Shown here: piece after piece, positions 28,609-37,636 of the stretch
Numbering within the stretch: position 1 is the stretch's first letter
Layout of the letters: each line of letters starts with the position of its first letter
Source: Mitsuaria sp. GD03876
GTDB lineage: Bacteria; Pseudomonadota; Gammaproteobacteria; Burkholderiales; Burkholderiaceae_C
Direction of reading: 5' to 3'
Assembly (NCBI RefSeq): GCF_029840635.1
Contig: NZ_JAOCCU010000010.1
Location: 89,255-153,254, forward strand
DNA: 64,000 bases
Notes under the pieces: model-generated
Databases searched by the model: none
What the model was told of the DNA's origin: nothing
What the model saw: the letters and a program-made list of their open reading frames with translations, nothing else
Translations under genes and position numbers: made by a program

Positions 28609-29433
28609 TCATCCCTTCACCCCGGATGAGGTCGCGCCTTCGATGAAATGCCGCTGCGCGGCAAAGAAGACAGCAATCGAAGGGATCAGCGCCACGACCG
28701 AAATCGCGATGACGTTGGCCCACTCGACTTCCTCGGTGGCACCGATGCTCATCTTCAATGCGAGGGACACCGGGTACTTCTCGACCGAGGCCAGGTAGAT
28801 CAGCGGGCCCATGAAATCATTCATCGTCCAGATGAACTGGAAGACGACGACCGAGACGATCGCTGGCTTGAGCAGCGGCACGATGATGTGCCACAGCAGC
28901 TGCAAGGCGTTGCAGCCATCGATCTGCGCCGCTTCCTCCATGTCGCGCGGGATGCCGCGCAGGAACTGCACCAGCATGAAGACGAAGAAGGTGTCCGTCG
29001 CGAACGCCGACGGCACGATCAGCGGCAGGTACGAATCCAACCATCCGATCTCGCGGAACACCAGGTACTGCGGCAGCCGCAGCACGATCAGCGGCAGCAT
29101 CATCGTGGCCACCATCACGCTGAACAGCAGCTTGCGACCCCAGAACTCGAATCGCGCGAACGCGTAGGCCACCAGCACGCACGAGATCACCGTCACCACG
29201 ATGCGCGGAATCGTGATCAGGAAACTGTTCAGGAAATAGGTCGCGAAGGTGTACTCGGTGCTGGTCTTCCACCCCTTGGCATAGGCGCCGAAGTCGAAGC
29301 GTTCCGGCCAGAAACCCGCCGAGCTGAAGATCTCGGCGTTGCCCTTGAAGGAGGCGCCGACCAGCCACAACAGCGGGTAGAGCATCACGATGGCGACTGC
29401 CGCCAGCGCGAGGTAGCGCCACGGACGGCTCAT
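28609..29433 (-). CDS. togN: oligogalacturonide ABC transporter permease (MalG-like)
   Basis: 274 residues with six predicted membrane segments and the MalG-type EAA loop EEAAQIDGCNALQLLWHIIVPL, which contacts the ATPase. The start ATG at 29433 overlaps the togM stop by four bases (ATGA); the open frame upstream to 29958 is shadow. It ends IEGATSSGVKG. Together with TogM it forms the inner-membrane channel for oligogalacturonides. The assignment to Tog rather than another sugar importer rests on the surrounding kdu/ogl genes. Confidence 0.88.
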   Translation of the reverse strand: MSRPWRYLALAAVAIVMLYPLLWLVGASFKGNAEIFSSAGFWPERFDFGAYAKGWKTSTEYTFATYFLNSFLITIPRIVVTVISCVLVAYAFARFEFWGRKLLFSVMVATMMLPLIVLRLPQYLVFREIGWLDSYLPLIVPSAFATDTFFVFMLVQFLRGIPRDMEEAAQIDGCNALQLLWHIIVPLLKPAIVSVVVFQFIWTMNDFMGPLIYLASVEKYPVSLALKMSIGATEEVEWANVIAISVVALIPSIAVFFAAQRHFIEGATSSGVKG

Positions 29434-30317
29434 CGCCGCGTCTCCTTCTCGCCCGAGTAGAAGACCCAGTACTTCGAGCTCCAGAAGGACAGCGCCGCCA
29501 GGCCGCCGACCAGCGCGAACAGCACCCACGACAGCGCCGCGCCGTAGCCCAGGTTGAAGAAGCGGAAGCTCTGGTCGTAGATGTAGAGCGCCAGCACGTA
29601 GGTCGAGTGCAGCGGGCCGCCCTCGGTGATCATGTAGGGGCCGTTGAACTCCTGGAACGCGTGGACCATCTGCATGATCACGTTGAAGAAGATCACCGGC
29701 GTGATCAGCGGCACGGTGATCCGCCAGAACTGCTGGGCCTTGCTGGCGCCGTCGCACTCCGCCGCCTCGTACAGCGAGATCGACACGTTCTGCAGCGCCG
29801 CCAGGAAGATCACCATCGCCGAGCCGAACTGCCACGTGAACAGCAGCACGATGGTCCACATCGAGTAATGCTCGTCGGCCAGCCAGGCGATCGGCTCGAA
29901 GCCCAGCTTCATCAGCACCAGGTTGACCAGGCCGTTGCGCGCGAAGACGAAGCGCCACAGCACCGCCACCGCGATCGACCCGCCCAGGATCGACGGGATG
30001 TAGAACGCGGCGCGGAAGAAGTTGATGCCGCGCAGCTTGAAATTGAGCACGTGCGCGATGAACAGCGCGAAGCCGACCCGCAGCGGCACCGCCAGCAGCG
30101 CGAAGAGCAGCGTCACGCCCAGCGACTGGCGGAACAGCGGATCCGCGGTCGCCAGCTCCTCGTAGTTGCGCAGCCCGACGAACTGCGGCGGGTCGATCAG
30201 GTCGTACTGGGTGAAGCTCAGCGCGAAGCTCATCACGAAGGGGAAGAGCTTGAACAGCAGCACGCCCAGCACGAAGGGCAGGACGAAGAGGAAACCCAGG
30301 CGCTTGTTCTCGTACAT
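29430..30317 (-). CDS. togM: oligogalacturonide ABC transporter permease (MalF-like)
   Basis: 295 residues, a six-segment permease of the MalF/UgpA type. It starts MYENKRLGFLFVLPFVLGVL and has the EAA loop YEAAECDGASKAQQFWRITVPL. The ATG at 30317 lies one base after the kduD stop (a two-codon-earlier start cannot be excluded). It ends in a basic, charged tail (SGEKETRR) that overlaps togN. It pairs with TogN and TogA for uptake of the products of pectate lyase. Confidence 0.88.
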   Translation of the reverse strand: MYENKRLGFLFVLPFVLGVLLFKLFPFVMSFALSFTQYDLIDPPQFVGLRNYEELATADPLFRQSLGVTLLFALLAVPLRVGFALFIAHVLNFKLRGINFFRAAFYIPSILGGSIAVAVLWRFVFARNGLVNLVLMKLGFEPIAWLADEHYSMWTIVLLFTWQFGSAMVIFLAALQNVSISLYEAAECDGASKAQQFWRITVPLITPVIFFNVIMQMVHAFQEFNGPYMITEGGPLHSTYVLALYIYDQSFRFFNLGYGAALSWVLFALVGGLAALSFWSSKYWVFYSGEKETRR

Positions 30318-30318
30318 G

Positions 30319-31080
30319 TCAGCGCGCGAGCCAGCCGCCGTCGACGGCGACGGTGTAGCCGTTGACGTAGTCCGAGGCCTTGGACGCGAGGAACACCACC
30401 GGGCCGGCCAGGTCGTCCGGGCTGCCCCAGCGGCCGGCCGGGATGCGGTCCAGGATCGCGGCGTTGCGGTGCTCGTCCTGGCGCAGCGCCGCGGTGTTGT
30501 TGGTGGCCATGTAGCCCGGCGCGATCGCGTTGACATTGATGCCGTGCGCGGCCCATTCGTTGGCCATCAGCCGGGTGATGCCCATGACGCCGCTCTTGCT
30601 GGCCGTGTACGACGGCACCCGCACGCCGCCCTGGAAGGACAGCATCGACGCGACGTTGATGATCTTGCCGCCGCCGCCCTGCGCCAGGTACTGCCGCGCC
30701 ACCGCCTGCGAGAAGAAGAAGACCGTCTTCAGGTTGAGGTCGACCACGTCGTCCCAGTCCTTCTCGCTGAAGCGGATCGCATCCTCGCGGCGGATGATGC
30801 CGGCGTTGTTGACCAGGATGTCGACGCGACCGGTCAGGGACTTGGCCTCGGCGACCAGGCCCTCGATGCAGCTGATGTCGCCCAGGTTGGCGCGCAGGTC
30901 CAGGAAGCGCCGGCCCAGCCGCTCGACCTCGGCCCGGGTCTCGGCCGGATCGGAGACGTTGACGCCGACGACGTGCGCGCCGGCCTGCGCCAGCGCCACC
31001 GCCATGCCCTGCCCCAGGCCGGTGTTGCAGCCCGAGACGATGGCCACGCGGCCGTCGAGTTGGAAGTTGTCCAGGATCAT
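30319..31080 (-). CDS. kduD: 2-keto-3-deoxy-D-gluconate 5-dehydrogenase (DKII reductase)
   Basis: 253 residues, identical in length to E. coli KduD. It is a classical SDR: NAD(H) motif GCNTGLGQGMA, NNAG at about residue 90, and catalytic Tyr-Lys in YTASKSG. The C-terminus VNGYTVAVDGGWLAR is characteristic. It converts 2,5-diketo-3-deoxygluconate to 2-keto-3-deoxygluconate, which KdgK then phosphorylates. It starts 59 bases after kduI. Other SDRs are similar overall, but the kduI partner makes this assignment firm. Confidence 0.94.
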   Translation of the reverse strand: MILDNFQLDGRVAIVSGCNTGLGQGMAVALAQAGAHVVGVNVSDPAETRAEVERLGRRFLDLRANLGDISCIEGLVAEAKSLTGRVDILVNNAGIIRREDAIRFSEKDWDDVVDLNLKTVFFFSQAVARQYLAQGGGGKIINVASMLSFQGGVRVPSYTASKSGVMGITRLMANEWAAHGINVNAIAPGYMATNNTAALRQDEHRNAAILDRIPAGRWGSPDDLAGPVVFLASKASDYVNGYTVAVDGGWLAR

Positions 31081-31139
31081 GTCGTTCGTTCCCTTGAGGG
31101 CCCCGGCGCGGCGCGCCCGGGCGAGCAGCCGTCCGCGCC

Positions 31140-31976
31140 TCAGCGCAGCGTCGTCATCGGCACGTGGTCCATGTCCTTGAACACCTGGTTCTCGCCGACC
31201 ATGCCCCAGATGAAGGTGTAGGCCTGCGTGCCCACGCCGGAATGGATGGACCAGCTCGGGCTGATGACCGCCTGCTCGTTGCGCACCACCAGGTGGCGGG
31301 TCTGCGTCGGCTCGCCCAGCATGTGGAAGACGACCGCGTCGTCCTTCATGTCGAAGTAGAAATAGACCTCCATGCGGCGGTCGTGCTGGTGGCAGGGCAT
31401 GGTGTTCCACAGGCTGCCCGGCTCGAGCTGCGTCATGCCCATCAGCAGCTGGCAGGTCGGCAGCACGTCGGGCACCAGGAACTTGTGGATCGTGCGGCGG
31501 TTGCTGGTCTCGGGCGAGCCCAGCGTCTCCGGCGAGGCCTCGGCCAGCGTGACCTTGCGCGTCGGATAGGCGGTGTGCGCCGGCGCGCAGTTGAAGTACA
31601 GCTTGGCAGGCCGGGCCGCGTCGACGCTCTTGAACTCGACGATCTTGGCGCCCTGCCCGATGTAGAGCGCCTCGCGCGGGCCGACCTCGTACTGCGTGTC
31701 GTCGACGAAGACGCGCGCCGCGCCGCCGATGTTGATCAGCCCCAGCTCACGGCGCTGCAGGAAGTAGTCCGTGCCGGTGTGCTTGCCCAGCTCGGCCGAG
31801 AAGGTCACCGGTCGGGTCACCGGCATGATGCCGCCGACGATGATCCGGTCGATCTGGCTGTAGGTCAGCGTCGCCTGGTCGGGCTGGAACAGGTCCTCGA
31901 CGAGGAACTGCCGGCGCAGGCCGTCGGTGTCCAGCGTGCGGGCGTGCTCGCTGTGGATGGGTTGGCGGATTTCCAT
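31140..31976 (-). CDS. kduI: 5-keto-4-deoxyuronate isomerase
   Basis: 278 residues, the exact length of E. coli KduI. This cupin-like enzyme isomerises 5-keto-4-deoxyuronate to 2,5-diketo-3-deoxygluconate. The zinc site is visible as [14 protein letters not shown], with the HxHx4E pattern. The segments [15 protein letters not shown], DxxYIG and [17 protein letters not shown] match the family. I chose the ATG at 31976 ([13 protein letters not shown]); the frame continues upstream but without family similarity. It is the promoter-proximal gene of the nine-gene leftward pectin operon. Confidence 0.96.
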   Translation of the reverse strand: MEIRQPIHSEHARTLDTDGLRRQFLVEDLFQPDQATLTYSQIDRIIVGGIMPVTRPVTFSAELGKHTGTDYFLQRRELGLINIGGAARVFVDDTQYEVGPREALYIGQGAKIVEFKSVDAARPAKLYFNCAPAHTAYPTRKVTLAEASPETLGSPETSNRRTIHKFLVPDVLPTCQLLMGMTQLEPGSLWNTMPCHQHDRRMEVYFYFDMKDDAVVFHMLGEPTQTRHLVVRNEQAVISPSWSIHSGVGTQAYTFIWGMVGENQVFKDMDHVPMTTLR

Positions 31977-32049
31977 GTCGTCTCCTGGCTGTCCTGGCGC
32001 CCTGGCGAGCTCCGATGGGATCGCAGCGTACGGGCCTGCGGACTTTCCC

Positions 32050-32108
32050 GGAACTATGGTTTCCATCTAGTGAACCGCTGTTTCAATTTTTCGCGACGTC
32101 GCTATAGT
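32050..32108. promoter_or_regulatory. divergent kduI/kdgF control region with KdgR-like sites
   Basis: Two dyads lie between kduI and kdgF. GGAAC-TATG-GTTTCC is at 32050-32064, and TGAACCGCTGTTTCA is at 32071-32085. Their TGAAAC/GTTTCA-type half-sites resemble the KdgR consensus (roughly TGAAAC...GTTTCA). For kdgF, TTTCAA (32081-32086) and TATAGT (32103-32108), 16 bases apart, could be the -35 and -10 boxes; the second dyad would then overlap the -35. KdgR from the end of the leftward operon could thus control both directions. Confidence 0.55.
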
Positions 32109-32159
32109 TGCTCGCAACGACGGGGGAAAAGCCCTCGGGTTGCCCAGGAGACCGCCTCG

Positions 32160-32492
32160 ATGAACCCGTATTTCCTGAACGACGCGACGCCGTGGACCGA
32201 GCTCGGCGACGGCATCCGCCGCAAGATCGTCGGCCACACGCCGGAGCTGATGTCGGTGCTGGTGCAGTTCGACCAGGGCGCCATCGGGACGCCCCACGCG
32301 CACGACGCCCACGACCAGATCGCGATGGTGATCAGCGGCTCGTTCGCGTGCGACGTCGGCGGCGTGAAGCGGGTGCTGCGCGCGGGCGACGCCTTCGTCG
32401 CGCCGCGGCTGACGCCGCATGGCGTCGTGGCGCTGGAGGCCGGCAGCACGCTGCTGGACCAGTTCTCGCCGCGGCGCGAGGACTACCTCTGA
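32160..32492 (+). CDS. kdgF: KdgF-type cupin, unsaturated galacturonate ring opening
   Basis: 110 residues, a single cupin domain with the metal site PHAHDAHDQIAMVISG and a second motif ending LTPHGVVALEAG. KdgF proteins of this size accelerate conversion of 4,5-unsaturated galacturonate to 5-keto-4-deoxyuronate, the substrate of KduI. AGGAG precedes the ATG, and the gene is divergent from kduI. A general small cupin would look similar; the location in a complete pectin locus makes KdgF the best reading. Confidence 0.88.
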   Translation: MNPYFLNDATPWTELGDGIRRKIVGHTPELMSVLVQFDQGAIGTPHAHDAHDQIAMVISGSFACDVGGVKRVLRAGDAFVAPRLTPHGVVALEAGSTLLDQFSPRREDYL

Positions 32493-32677
32493 ACTGAATC
32501 CCCAGGGTCCGCGTCCGCGCGGATCGCAGTTGTCCAGCAGTACCGAGGCGGCGTCGCACTGCAGCGCTTCCGCTCCCTCCCCTGCCGGCGCCCTGCGCGC
32601 GCCTGCGACCCCATGCCGCGAGAGCGACGGGCCACGATCCCGCGCCCGCGGCCGCCCCAGCCCTTGGAGACAACGTC

Positions 32678-35600
32678 ATGCCCCACCGTCATGGGACTCG
32701 CTTCGGGACGTCCGCGTCCGACCGCCCGCGCCACGGCGCCGCGCCGGCGCCCCGCCTGACCCGCCTCGCCGCCTGCCTGCTGGGCACGGCCACGCTGTCG
32801 CTGCCCGCCTGGAGCCAGGACCAGGCCGCCGCCGCGCCAGCCCCCGCCGCATCGGCCGCCGACAAGGCGGCCGACAAGTCGCTCGACACCGTCGTGGTGA
32901 CCGGCATCCGCGCGTCGCTGGAGAGCGCGCTCAACGCCAAGCGCCAGGACAAGGGCATCGTCGACGTCATCAAGGCCGAGGACATCGCCAAGTTCCCCGA
33001 CACCAACCTGGCCGAATCGCTGCAGCGCGTGCCCGGCGTGGTCATCGACCGCGACGCCGGCGAGGGCCGCAACATCACCGTGCGCGGCCTGGGCGCGGAC
33101 TTCACGCGGGTGCGGATCAACGGCATCGAGGCGCTGGCCACGACCGGCGGCACCGACAGCTCCGGCGGCGCGAACCGCTCGCGCGGCTTCGACTTCAACG
33201 TCTTTGCCTCGGAGCTGTTCAACACGATCACCGTGCGCAAGAGCAGCTCGGCCGAGGTGGACGAGGGCTCGCTCGGCGCGACCGTCGACCTGCAGGCCGC
33301 GCGGCCGTTCGACTTCAACAAGCGCGTCATCACCGGCTCGGTGAAGGGCCGCTACAACGACCTGTCGCGCGAGACCGACCCGCGCATGGCCTTCCTGGTG
33401 AGCGATGTCTTCCTGGACAAGACGCTGGGCGTGCTGGTCTCGGGCGCCTACTCGAAGCGCCGGCTGAACGAGGAAGGCTTCTCGACGGTGCGCTGGGACA
33501 ACGGGCCGTCCTCGGGCGGCTGGTGCTCGCCGCAGGGCACGACGCCGGCCAACCCGGCCACGACCGCGACGATGTGCGGCCCGGCCGCGCAGAACGTGCC
33601 GCGCCTGCCGGCTTCCGCCGGCGCGACCGCGGCCTACAGCGCCGCCGCCAGCGCCGACAACTTCCACCCGCGGCTGCCGCGCTACGGCCGGCTCACGCAT
33701 GACCAGGACCGGCTCGGCCTGACGGGCTCGATCCAGTTCCGCCCCAGCGAGCGCACGCTGCTGACCTTCGACATGCTGTACTCGAAGCTCGACGCGACGC
33801 GGCGCGAGGACTTCCTCGAGGCCATCTCCTTCAGCCGCACCGCCAGCCAGGGCGGCAAGCCGCAGACCAGCGTGGTGGAGGCGCAGTACGCGCCCAACGG
33901 CGCGCTGCAGTACGGCGTGTTCAACGGCGTCGACATCCGCGCCGAGTCGCGCTACGACGAGCTGTCGACCACCTTCCGCCAGCCCAGCCTGACGCTGGAG
34001 CAGGACCTCACCGAGCACCTCAAGCTCAATGCGAAGGTCGGCCGCGCGGACTCCAAGTTCCGCAACCCGGTGCAGACGACGGTCACGCTGGACGCGCTCA
34101 ACGTCAACGGCTACACGCTGGACTTCCGCGGCAACGACCGGCTGCCGGTGATCAAGTACCCGTTCGATCCGACCGCGCAGAACGGCGCGCTGCAGGTCGT
34201 CGGCGTGCCGCAGGTGACGACCGGCACGCAGCCGACGACGGTGGCCAACACGACCACCAGCGAGATCCGCATCCGTCCGCAAGGCGCCAACAACCGCAAC
34301 GACGTGGCGCACCTGGACCTGGCCTGGGAGGTCCTGCCCGACACGCTGACGCTGAAGGCGGGCTACGACTACAAGAAATACGCGTTCGACACCTACGAGT
34401 TCCGGCGCGTCAACCAGAACGACACGATCTTCTCGCCGGCGGCCGGCGCCGGCGTGCTGACGAAGATGCTGACCGGCTTCGGCCGCGGGCTGAGCCTGCC
34501 GCAGGGGACGGCGACCTCGTGGGTGATCCCCGACCTCAACGCGATCGCGTCGGCCTACGACATCTACTGCAACTGTCTCAAGAGCGGCCCGGCGGGCGGC
34601 CCCGGCGACTTCACGCTGTCCTCGACCACCAACGGCAACGCGCGCGGCAACAACCGCGCGGTCGTGGAGCGCGACCGCGGCGGCTTCGTCCAGGCCGACT
34701 TCGAGACGCGCCTGGCCGGCATGCGGGTGCAGGGCAACGTCGGGGTGCGCTACGTCGTCACCGAGCAGGACGCGACCGGCTACCTGGCCACCGGCGGCGG
34801 CACCGAGGTCGTCATCGGGCAGAAGTACAAGGACTGGCTGCCGGCGCTGAACGTGTCGGCCAACCTGACCAAGGACCTGATCGCGCGCTTCGCCGCGGCC
34901 CGGGTGATGGCGCGGCCGCAGCTGGGCAACCTGAACCCGGGCGGCACCATCAGCACCACCGGCACGCTGTCGATCACCACCGGCAACCCCTACCTGAAGC
35001 CGTTCCGCGCCAAGACCTTCGACGGCAGCCTGGAGTGGTACTTCGGCCGCAACGCCTTCATCGGCGTGGGCGTGTTCCAGAAGAACATCGACACCTACAT
35101 CCAGAGCCTGCGCACCAACGCGCCGTTCAACCAGACGGGGCTGCCGCTGTCGCTGCTGCCGTCCAACTTCACCGGCGAGGAAGTCTTCCAGCTCACCACG
35201 CCGATCAACACGCCCGGGGGGAAGCTGCGCGGCATCGAGCTGAACTACCAGCAGCCGTTCACCTTCCTGTCAGGCTGGGCCCGCAACTTCGGCACGGTGC
35301 TCAACTACACCTACGTGAAGTCCAAGATCACCTACCTGGTCTCGCCCACCAGCGACTCCACCATCACCGACGACCTGCTCAACATGTCGCCGAAGTCGTG
35401 GAACGCGACGCTGTACTACGACGACGACACCTTCAGCGCGCGGGTCTCGGCGTCCAAGCGCTCGTCCTTCCTGACGCGGGTGCCGGGGCAGAACAACAAC
35501 GACGTCGAAGGGAAGAACGCCACGCTCAACGTGGACGCGTCGATCTCGTACAAGGTCAACGACCGGCTCACGATCACGCTCGAAGGGGTCAACCTGACCA

Positions 35601-35701
35601 ACGAGGTCAACGACCAGTTCATCTCCAGGGCCAGGAACAGCCCGGTCGTGTATCACGTCACCGGTCGCGAATACCTGCTGGGAGCGAGCTATAAGTTCTG
35701 A
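32678..35701 (+). CDS. TonB-dependent outer-membrane receptor, probable pectin oligosaccharide uptake
   Basis: 1007 residues, the size of Xanthomonas-type carbohydrate TonB receptors. A basic leader and signal peptide end near PAWSQ, followed by an alanine-rich linker. The TonB box is LDTVVVTG (about residues 69-76). The plug domain carries LAESLQRVPGVVIDRD and NITVRGLGADFTRVRING. The 22-strand barrel ends in GREYLLGASYKF with the terminal aromatic residue. A GGAG precedes the ATG. Its place between kdgF and the CE12 esterase and kdgK strongly suggests import of oligogalacturonides, but ligand identity is inferred. A hairpin repeat follows the stop. Confidence 0.9.
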   Translation: MPHRHGTRFGTSASDRPRHGAAPAPRLTRLAACLLGTATLSLPAWSQDQAAAAPAPAASAADKAADKSLDTVVVTGIRASLESALNAKRQDKGIVDVIKAEDIAKFPDTNLAESLQRVPGVVIDRDAGEGRNITVRGLGADFTRVRINGIEALATTGGTDSSGGANRSRGFDFNVFASELFNTITVRKSSSAEVDEGSLGATVDLQAARPFDFNKRVITGSVKGRYNDLSRETDPRMAFLVSDVFLDKTLGVLVSGAYSKRRLNEEGFSTVRWDNGPSSGGWCSPQGTTPANPATTATMCGPAAQNVPRLPASAGATAAYSAAASADNFHPRLPRYGRLTHDQDRLGLTGSIQFRPSERTLLTFDMLYSKLDATRREDFLEAISFSRTASQGGKPQTSVVEAQYAPNGALQYGVFNGVDIRAESRYDELSTTFRQPSLTLEQDLTEHLKLNAKVGRADSKFRNPVQTTVTLDALNVNGYTLDFRGNDRLPVIKYPFDPTAQNGALQVVGVPQVTTGTQPTTVANTTTSEIRIRPQGANNRNDVAHLDLAWEVLPDTLTLKAGYDYKKYAFDTYEFRRVNQNDTIFSPAAGAGVLTKMLTGFGRGLSLPQGTATSWVIPDLNAIASAYDIYCNCLKSGPAGGPGDFTLSSTTNGNARGNNRAVVERDRGGFVQADFETRLAGMRVQGNVGVRYVVTEQDATGYLATGGGTEVVIGQKYKDWLPALNVSANLTKDLIARFAAARVMARPQLGNLNPGGTISTTGTLSITTGNPYLKPFRAKTFDGSLEWYFGRNAFIGVGVFQKNIDTYIQSLRTNAPFNQTGLPLSLLPSNFTGEEVFQLTTPINTPGGKLRGIELNYQQPFTFLSGWARNFGTVLNYTYVKSKITYLVSPTSDSTITDDLLNMSPKSWNATLYYDDDTFSARVSASKRSSFLTRVPGQNNNDVEGKNATLNVDASISYKVNDRLTITLEGVNLTNEVNDQFISRARNSPVVYHVTGREYLLGASYKF

Positions 35702-35710
35702 GCGGGAGAA

Positions 35711-35760
35711 CCCTCACCCCCCGCCCTCTCCCGCAGTGCGGGAGAGGGTTGGGGTGAGGG
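35711..35760. repeat. REP-like palindromic element after the TonB receptor gene
   Basis: Near-perfect inverted repeat with arms of about 24 bases. The outer arms are CCCTCACCCC and GGGGTGAGGG, and the inner hairpin is CCCTCTCCCGCA with TGCGGGAGAGGG around a one-base centre. Elements of this look occur widely between genes in high-GC Proteobacteria. It starts nine bases after the TonB receptor stop and ends 26 bases before the next gene, so it may also act as a 3' stabiliser or partial terminator. No T-tract follows. Confidence 0.8.
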
Positions 35761-35786
35761 TCGTCGCCCGCCACGGAGACTTCCTG

Positions 35787-36563
35787 ATGAGAACAGCCTT
35801 CGCAGCACTCGTCCTCGCGGCCGCCACCGCCCACGCACAAGTCGCGCCGGTTTCGCCGCCCGCCGCGGCGCTGCGAGTGATCCTCGTCGGCGACTCGACG
35901 ACGGCCACGAAGAGCGGCTACGGCGACGCCCTGTGCGCGCGCTTCAAGCCCGAGGTGTCCTGCCTCAACCTCGCCAAGGGCGGACGCAGCACGAAGAGCT
36001 TCCGCGCCGAGGGCCTCTGGGACCAGGTCATGGCCCTGTTGCGCGACCGCCAACCCGGGCGGCTCGACCTCGTGCTGATGCAGTTCGGCCACAACGACCA
36101 GCCCGGCAAGCCGGGCCGCTCGACCGACCTGCGGACCGAGTTCCCCGCCAACCTCGCCCGCTACATCGACGACGTCGCGCCCACCGGCGCGCGCCTGGTG
36201 ATGCTCACGCCGCTGACGCGCCGCGGCTTCGATGCCCAGGGGACGCTCGACAACGCGCTGCGCCCCTGGGCCGAGGCGACGCTGCGCGTCGGCGCCGAAC
36301 GCGGGATCCCGGTGATCGACCTGAACGCGCTCAGCCACGCCGCGGTGCAGGCGATGGGCGAGACCGAGGCCGACACGCTGGCCATGGCGCCCAAGCCCGT
36401 CAACGCGCCCGCGCAAGGCGCCTCCGCCCCCGAGCGCGCTGGCGCCGCGAACCCGGTCTTCGACCGCACGCATCTGGGCGCCAAGGGCGCGCAGGTGTTC
36501 TCGTCGATGGTGGCCGGGCAGTTGACCGTCGCGATGCCCGAGCTCAGCCGCTGGATGCGCTGA
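35787..36563 (+). CDS. secreted CE12-type rhamnogalacturonan acetylesterase
   Basis: 258 residues from the ATG at 35787, with GGAG six bases upstream; the open frame further upstream is inside the repeat. The signal peptide is MRTAFAALVLAAATAHA. It is an SGNH hydrolase: block I GDSTTATKSGYGD with the nucleophilic serine, block III QFGHNDQ, and a final DRTHLGAKGA with the catalytic Asp and His. The CE12 family deacetylates rhamnogalacturonan and other pectin side regions. A polar insertion of about 20 residues (PKPVNAPAQGASAPERAG) sits before the last motif. The hexamer repeat between it and kdgK is noted separately. Confidence 0.88.
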   Translation: MRTAFAALVLAAATAHAQVAPVSPPAAALRVILVGDSTTATKSGYGDALCARFKPEVSCLNLAKGGRSTKSFRAEGLWDQVMALLRDRQPGRLDLVLMQFGHNDQPGKPGRSTDLRTEFPANLARYIDDVAPTGARLVMLTPLTRRGFDAQGTLDNALRPWAEATLRVGAERGIPVIDLNALSHAAVQAMGETEADTLAMAPKPVNAPAQGASAPERAGAANPVFDRTHLGAKGAQVFSSMVAGQLTVAMPELSRWMR

Positions 36564-36564
36564 G

Positions 36565-36600
36565 ACCGACCCAGACCCAAACCCGGACCCGGACCCGGAC
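36565..36600. repeat. hexanucleotide tandem repeat
   Basis: Six in-phase hexamers: ACCGAC, CCAGAC, CCAAAC, then CCGGAC three times. They start just after the esterase stop and end just before the kdgK ribosome binding site. Confidence 0.85.
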
Positions 36601-36613
36601 AGGAAAGACCTCG

Positions 36614-37549
36614 ATGACACGACGCGTGGCCGTGATCGGCGAATGCATGCTGGAGCTCAAGGGCGAAGCCTTCGGCGCGATGACGCTGGGTCACGGCGGG
36701 GACACGTTCAACACCGCCGTGTACCTGCGGCGCTGCGGCGCCGCGGCCGGCATCGAGGTCGCCTACGCGACCGCGCTCGGCGAGGACGGCCTGAGCACCG
36801 GCCTGCTGGACCGATGGCAGGCCCAGGGGCTCGACACCCGGCTGGTGCGGCGCGTCCCGGGACGCATGCCTGGCCTCTACATGATCGAGCTCGACGCCGG
36901 CGGGGAACGCAGCTTCCATTACTGGCGCGACACGGCCGCGGCGAAGGCCTACTTCGACGAGCCCTCGACGCCGCTCGAGGCGCAGGCCGCCGACTTCGAC
37001 GCGCTGTACCTCAGCGGGATCAGCCTGGCCATCCTGCCGCCGCCCGGACGCGAGCGGCTCTTCGCGCTGATGGCGGCGGTGCGCGAGCGCGGCGGTCAGG
37101 TGATCTTCGACAACAACTTCCGGCCCCGCCTGTGGCCGGACCGCGCCGGGGCGCGCGCGGCCTTCGAGCGCGCGTTCTCGCTCGCCACGATCGCGCTGGT
37201 CACGGCGGACGATCACCAGGCGCTGATGGGCCTCGACAGCCTGGAGGCGGCGCTCGCCCTTGCCTGCTCGCTGCCGTCGCCGGAGCTGCTGATCAAGCGC
37301 GGCGCGGCGTCGACGCTCGTCCGGTCGGCACAGGCGCCGGACCGATGGGCGGAGGCACCGACGCAGGCGGTGGATCGCGTCGTCGACACGACGGCGGCGG
37401 GCGACGCCTTCGCCGGGGGCTACCTGGCGCGCCGGCTGAGCGGCGACGACGCGGTGAGCGCCGCGCTGCACGGCAATCGCGTCGCGGCCCGCGTGATCCG
37501 CCATCCCGGCGCGATCATCCCGGCGGAGGCGATGAACGATCTGCTCTGA
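36614..37549 (+). CDS. kdgK: 2-keto-3-deoxygluconate kinase (PfkB family)
   Basis: 311 residues, against 309 in E. coli KdgK. Visible PfkB features are the N-terminal GECMLEL, GGDTFNTAVYLRR, the substrate region SGISLAILPP, FDNNFRPRLWPD, and the C-terminal signature DTTAAGDAFAGGYLA, whose aspartate is the catalytic base. It phosphorylates KDG from KduD to KDPG, the entry to the Entner-Doudoroff route. The KDPG aldolase gene is not in the window. The ATG at 36614 is preceded by GGAAAG; the open frame upstream is shadow of the esterase. Confidence 0.94.
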   Translation: MTRRVAVIGECMLELKGEAFGAMTLGHGGDTFNTAVYLRRCGAAAGIEVAYATALGEDGLSTGLLDRWQAQGLDTRLVRRVPGRMPGLYMIELDAGGERSFHYWRDTAAAKAYFDEPSTPLEAQAADFDALYLSGISLAILPPPGRERLFALMAAVRERGGQVIFDNNFRPRLWPDRAGARAAFERAFSLATIALVTADDHQALMGLDSLEAALALACSLPSPELLIKRGAASTLVRSAQAPDRWAEAPTQAVDRVVDTTAAGDAFAGGYLARRLSGDDAVSAALHGNRVAARVIRHPGAIIPAEAMNDLL

Positions 37550-37570
37550 GCGGCAGCGACCCGTGGCGGG

Positions 37571-37630
37571 TCTCGGTCGACGTCGATCAACATCGGTCGA
37601 GGTCGGTCGAGGTCGGTCGAGGTCGGTCCG
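37571..37630. repeat. decanucleotide tandem repeat
   Basis: Six in-phase 10-mers, the last four nearly identical: CATCGGTCGA, GGTCGGTCGA twice, GGTCGGTCCG; earlier units TCTCGGTCGA and CGTCGATCAA are diverged. It fills the spacer between the converging kdgK and lipase-like genes. Confidence 0.85.
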
Positions 37631-37636
37631 TCGCCG

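Noticed and set aside
32493..32677. Regulatory elements before the large TonB receptor
   Set aside because: No convincing dyad or promoter boxes were found in these 185 bases beyond a GGAG ribosome binding site.
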